The translations under genes and the position numbers were made by a program. From Zancudomyces culisetae (lineage: Eukaryota > Kickxellomycota > Harpellomycetes > Harpellales > Legeriomycetaceae): a DNA stretch of 20,314 bases. How positions within the stretch are numbered: position 1 is the first letter of the stretch; every line of letters begins with the position of its first letter. Below are positions 17,810-20,314 of the stretch, one piece after another. A model generated the notes under the pieces. The model had not been told where the DNA came from. It ran no database searches and saw only the letters and a list, made by a program, of their open reading frames with translations. The stretch covers positions 1 to 20,314 of the forward strand of contig LSSK01000413.1 in the NCBI GenBank assembly GCA_001969505.1, written 5' to 3'.

Positions 17810-20314
17810 CTAATGAACGTTAAGCGATTGTTGCTTGACTAAGCTGGTATATGTTCCTCCCAATCCTATCAACGATTCGTGGTTTCCTTGTTCAATTACC
17901 TTGCCGTTCTTAAATACGTATATCCAATCCGCGTCCTGAATTGTCGATAATCTGTGTGCCACCGAAATGGTTGTTCTACCAACACTAGCCTTATCCAATG
18001 CATGTTGAACCACCTTCTCTGATTCCGTATCGAGGGCTGATGTAGCTTCATCCAACAATAATATTTTAGGATTTCTAATCAATGCTCTTGCTATCGCTAT
18101 TCTCTGCTTCTGTCCTCCACTCAGCATTGATCCTTTACCCCCAACTCTAGTATTATATCCATCTGGTAAATCCATCAACAGGTTATGTATATTTGCAGCC
18201 TTGGAAGCTTGCTGAACCTCAAAATCTGTTGCATCGGGTTTACCATACTTGATGTTTTCAGATGCTGAACAATCAAACAAAATAGGTTCTTGTGATACCA
18301 GTGACGGATGATCACGTAGTTTATCCAAAGGCCAATCTCGTACATCTACTGAATCAACACTAACCGACCCATCCGATACATCGTACAGCCGAAGTATTAG
18401 ATTGATGATGGTTGATTTCCCAGACCCTGAAGAGCCGACCAGAGCAATTGTTTGACCTGGAGCAGCATTCACGTTGACATGCTTGAGAGCTTGAATATCA
18501 GGACGAGTGGGATAGGAGAAAGAGACGTCATCAACTTTGATATCACCTTTGAGCTCTGAAGGGAGTATGAACTTGTGCTCCTCAGGTTCTTTGGCGAATG
18601 CAGCAATTTTTGGTTCGGTGCCAAATAAGTCTCTAATGGTTGATGAGCTATTTAAGCCCTTTGGAAAAAATCCCATGACGGTGGAAGATTGCCCCAATGC
18701 GATAGAGGCAAATGCAATGGCATACATAGCGTTAAACATCTGCTCTGTGGTGATGTGACCCCCGATCACAAATCTTGAACCAGCATAAAATATAAGCGAA
18801 AAAACCAAATATTGTGCACAGGTTGAAAATGCATAGAATATACCGTTGATATAATGACTTTTGATTGTTGTTTTATAGGGTAAAGTAGTTTGTTGTACAA
18901 AGCTTTCAATAAACGTGTTTTCGCGAGACAGAGAGGTTACTGTCCGGATATTTGTAATTGATTCTGATGCCTCTTGCGCAATTAACTCCTCAGTTGACTT
19001 TGCTTTTTTTACACCACCTATAACACCTTTAGATTGCCGCGCCTGAGCTATGGCCAAAAATGGAACAACAGCAAGAATAACAAGGGTGAGCATCCATGAC
19101 CTCACAAAGGCTATGACTACACCGGCAACTAGTGAACCAAATGCATTTAGTATTACAGGAAACGCATCAGCATTAACCTTGTATACATCATCGGGCTCAG
19201 TTGCCAGTCTTGAAGTAAGCGCACCCGATCCGTTAATCTTTTGGTCAAAGAATTCACTATCCTGGTATATAATCTTTGAAAACATGTCCCGCTTGAGTCT
19301 TACACTCATTTTTACCGCACCTTTTCCAAACAAATATGTTCTTAACCCAATTGTAACAAAACTTGCAATTGCGAAAAGAAAGAAAAGCAGCGCATATAAA
19401 TTTGTCTGTTTTTTTTGCTCTTCGAGATTCGGATTGCCAAATGCAGACAACATCTTGGAAAATACTATGGAAAATGAAGGAAACAAGCAGCCACCGATAA
19501 ACGCTGTTATTGCGGCAGGAATAAATATTAATGTTTGTGATGAATATTTTTTTAGTAACCAAAAAAAATCTCCGAACCCTCCTCTCTTTTTGGAAAAAAC
19601 TTTAGCCGATAGCTCCTCAGTATACTCGGTGTCCTCACTCACCTTATCATCAATTGTGTAAGCCGGTTTTTTACGTTTTTTCTCAGAAACTTCCTTTACG
19701 AAAGTTGCATCGGATGTTTCCCTTAGTGCCTGTGCCTTCACTAATGATGTGTATGCTCCTTCCATTGTTACTAACTCGGCGTGTGTTCCACTCTCTATGA
19801 CTTGTCCCTTACCAAACACATATATCATATCTGAATCCTTTATTGTTGACAATCTATGCGCAATTGTAATTGTTGTTCGATTTAATGTAGATTTATCAAG
19901 TGCATCCTGAACTAATTTTTCAGATTCCGTATCTAGTGCTGATGTAGCTTCATCCAACAATAATATTTTAGGATTTCTTATCAATGCTCTTGCAATTGCT
20001 ATTCTCTGTTTTTGACCTCCTGATAACAATGCACCTCGTTCTCCGACCAATGTTTCATACTTTTCAGGAAGCGTCATAATGAAATCATGTATATTTGCCC
20101 CCTTACATGCTTCTTCAACATCTTCTTGTGTTGGTGGATTGTTTTCATAATCTTTTGCTCCCCATTTGATGTTTTGTGCTATACTTACTCCAAATAGTAC
20201 TGGCTCTTGGCTGACCAATCCCATGTTTTGGCGTAGACTTCGTACATTATATTTTTTAATATCTTTTCCATCAATCAGTACATTTCCCTCCAGACAGTCA
20301 TACAATCTCTGAAC
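17810..20314 (-). CDS. ABCB/P-glycoprotein-type ABC transporter, C-terminal 834 residues
   Basis: The frame runs from the right edge to TAG at 17812-17810. It holds the end of ATPase domain 1, the second membrane domain and ATPase domain 2, so the whole protein is a full-size MDR/Ste6-type exporter; its start lies beyond the window. Counting from the edge: domain 1 has the Q-loop (LVSQEPVLF, ~33-41), signature LLSGGQ (~96-101), Walker B with catalytic Glu (ILLLDEATS) and the H-loop IAHRLST (~151-157). A charged linker follows (~200-245), then about six helices (~258-550), then domain 2 with Tyr in SFSYPTRP, Walker A GSSGSGKST (~627-635), LVSQEPILF, MLSGGQ, LLLDEATS and VAHRLST. Both visible ATPase halves keep signature, Glu and His, so neither looks degenerate, although the domain 1 Walker A is out of view. 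It probably exports drugs, lipids or peptides; the substrate is unknown. The signature-to-Walker B protein sequence is identical in both halves. Confidence 0.92.
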   Translation of the reverse strand, partial: VQRLYDCLEGNVLIDGKDIKKYNVRSLRQNMGLVSQEPVLFGVSIAQNIKWGAKDYENNPPTQEDVEEACKGANIHDFIMTLPEKYETLVGERGALLSGGQKQRIAIARALIRNPKILLLDEATSALDTESEKLVQDALDKSTLNRTTITIAHRLSTIKDSDMIYVFGKGQVIESGTHAELVTMEGAYTSLVKAQALRETSDATFVKEVSEKKRKKPAYTIDDKVSEDTEYTEELSAKVFSKKRGGFGDFFWLLKKYSSQTLIFIPAAITAFIGGCLFPSFSIVFSKMLSAFGNPNLEEQKKQTNLYALLFFLFAIASFVTIGLRTYLFGKGAVKMSVRLKRDMFSKIIYQDSEFFDQKINGSGALTSRLATEPDDVYKVNADAFPVILNAFGSLVAGVVIAFVRSWMLTLVILAVVPFLAIAQARQSKGVIGGVKKAKSTEELIAQEASESITNIRTVTSLSRENTFIESFVQQTTLPYKTTIKSHYINGIFYAFSTCAQYLVFSLIFYAGSRFVIGGHITTEQMFNAMYAIAFASIALGQSSTVMGFFPKGLNSSSTIRDLFGTEPKIAAFAKEPEEHKFILPSELKGDIKVDDVSFSYPTRPDIQALKHVNVNAAPGQTIALVGSSGSGKSTIINLILRLYDVSDGSVSVDSVDVRDWPLDKLRDHPSLVSQEPILFDCSASENIKYGKPDATDFEVQQASKAANIHNLLMDLPDGYNTRVGGKGSMLSGGQKQRIAIARALIRNPKILLLDEATSALDTESEKVVQHALDKASVGRTTISVAHRLSTIQDADWIYVFKNGKVIEQGNHESLIGLGGTYTSLVKQQSLNVH
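18036..18091 (-). repeat. Near-identical DNA in ATPase domain 2, partner of 19938-19993
   Basis: 56 bp here match 19938-19993 at 55 positions: 41 bp identical, one difference, then 14 identical. Both encode the segment around IARALIRNPK and Walker B. Outside the block, synonymous differences soon appear. Confidence 0.8.
19938..19993 (-). repeat. Near-identical DNA in ATPase domain 1, partner of 18036-18091
   Basis: The second copy of the 56-bp block, in the first ATPase domain of the same gene. The spacing between copies is about 1.9 kb, the length of one membrane domain plus linkers. See 18036-18091. Confidence 0.8.

Noticed and set aside
19050-19661. 203-codon plus-strand frame inside the ABC gene
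   Set aside because: It is antisense to the second membrane domain and linker of the ABC gene; no independent evidence.

Overview
This window looks like nuclear DNA from a fungus. The strongest reason is a full-length Vac8, the fungal vacuolar armadillo-repeat protein. A protein with a DUF3020-like domain (a domain family known from fungi) and two fungal-type monocarboxylate-transporter-like MFS genes support it. The DNA is AT-rich with many poly(dA:dT) tracts. Genes are mostly intron-poor: only one coding intron is well supported. Intergenic spaces are long, 1.3 to 3 kb in most gaps. The lineage cannot be fixed from this sequence. An intron-poor, AT-rich fungus with a plant/animal-type DGAT1 fits some yeasts and some early-diverging fungi, but that is only an inference.

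Layout. (1) 1-649, minus strand: part of a full-size ABCB/P-glycoprotein-type ABC transporter (TM3-TM6 of the first membrane domain). It runs off the left edge, and no sequence for its N-terminus or TM1-2 is visible. (2) 2629-4339, plus strand: a DGAT1-type diacylglycerol acyltransferase in two exons with one ~124-nt intron. (3) 4517-5824, minus: a monocarboxylate-transporter-like MFS protein, convergent with DGAT1 and 177 bp from it. (4) 7436-8167, minus: a small basic protein with a DUF3020-like segment. (5) 8168-11115: a ~2.9-kb stretch with no convincing gene, apart from a possible 38-codon membrane microprotein at 9846-9962. (6) 11116-12477, minus: a second MCT-like MFS protein, paralogous to the first. 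(7) 13944-15698, minus: Vac8. (8) 15699-17809: a long gap holding the Vac8 leader, a perfect palindrome and T tracts. (9) 17810-20314, minus: the C-terminal 834 residues of an ABCB-type ABC transporter, entering from the right edge.

The genes do not form an operon-like pathway. Four of the seven are membrane transporters, two ABCB and two MCT-like. Six of seven lie on the minus strand, and DGAT1 is the only plus-strand gene. The transporters look like products of gene-family expansion. DGAT1 makes storage triacylglycerol at the ER, and Vac8 acts on the vacuole in inheritance, fusion, nucleus-vacuole contact and autophagy. No mobile element, CRISPR, rRNA or tRNA was recognised, and I found no clear case for a wholly new multi-gene system. 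The points most worth checking are the Vac8 N-terminus without a myristoylation glycine, the 5'-truncated ABC gene, near-identical DNA between the two ATPase halves of the right-hand ABC gene, the DUF3020-like protein, and the candidate microprotein.
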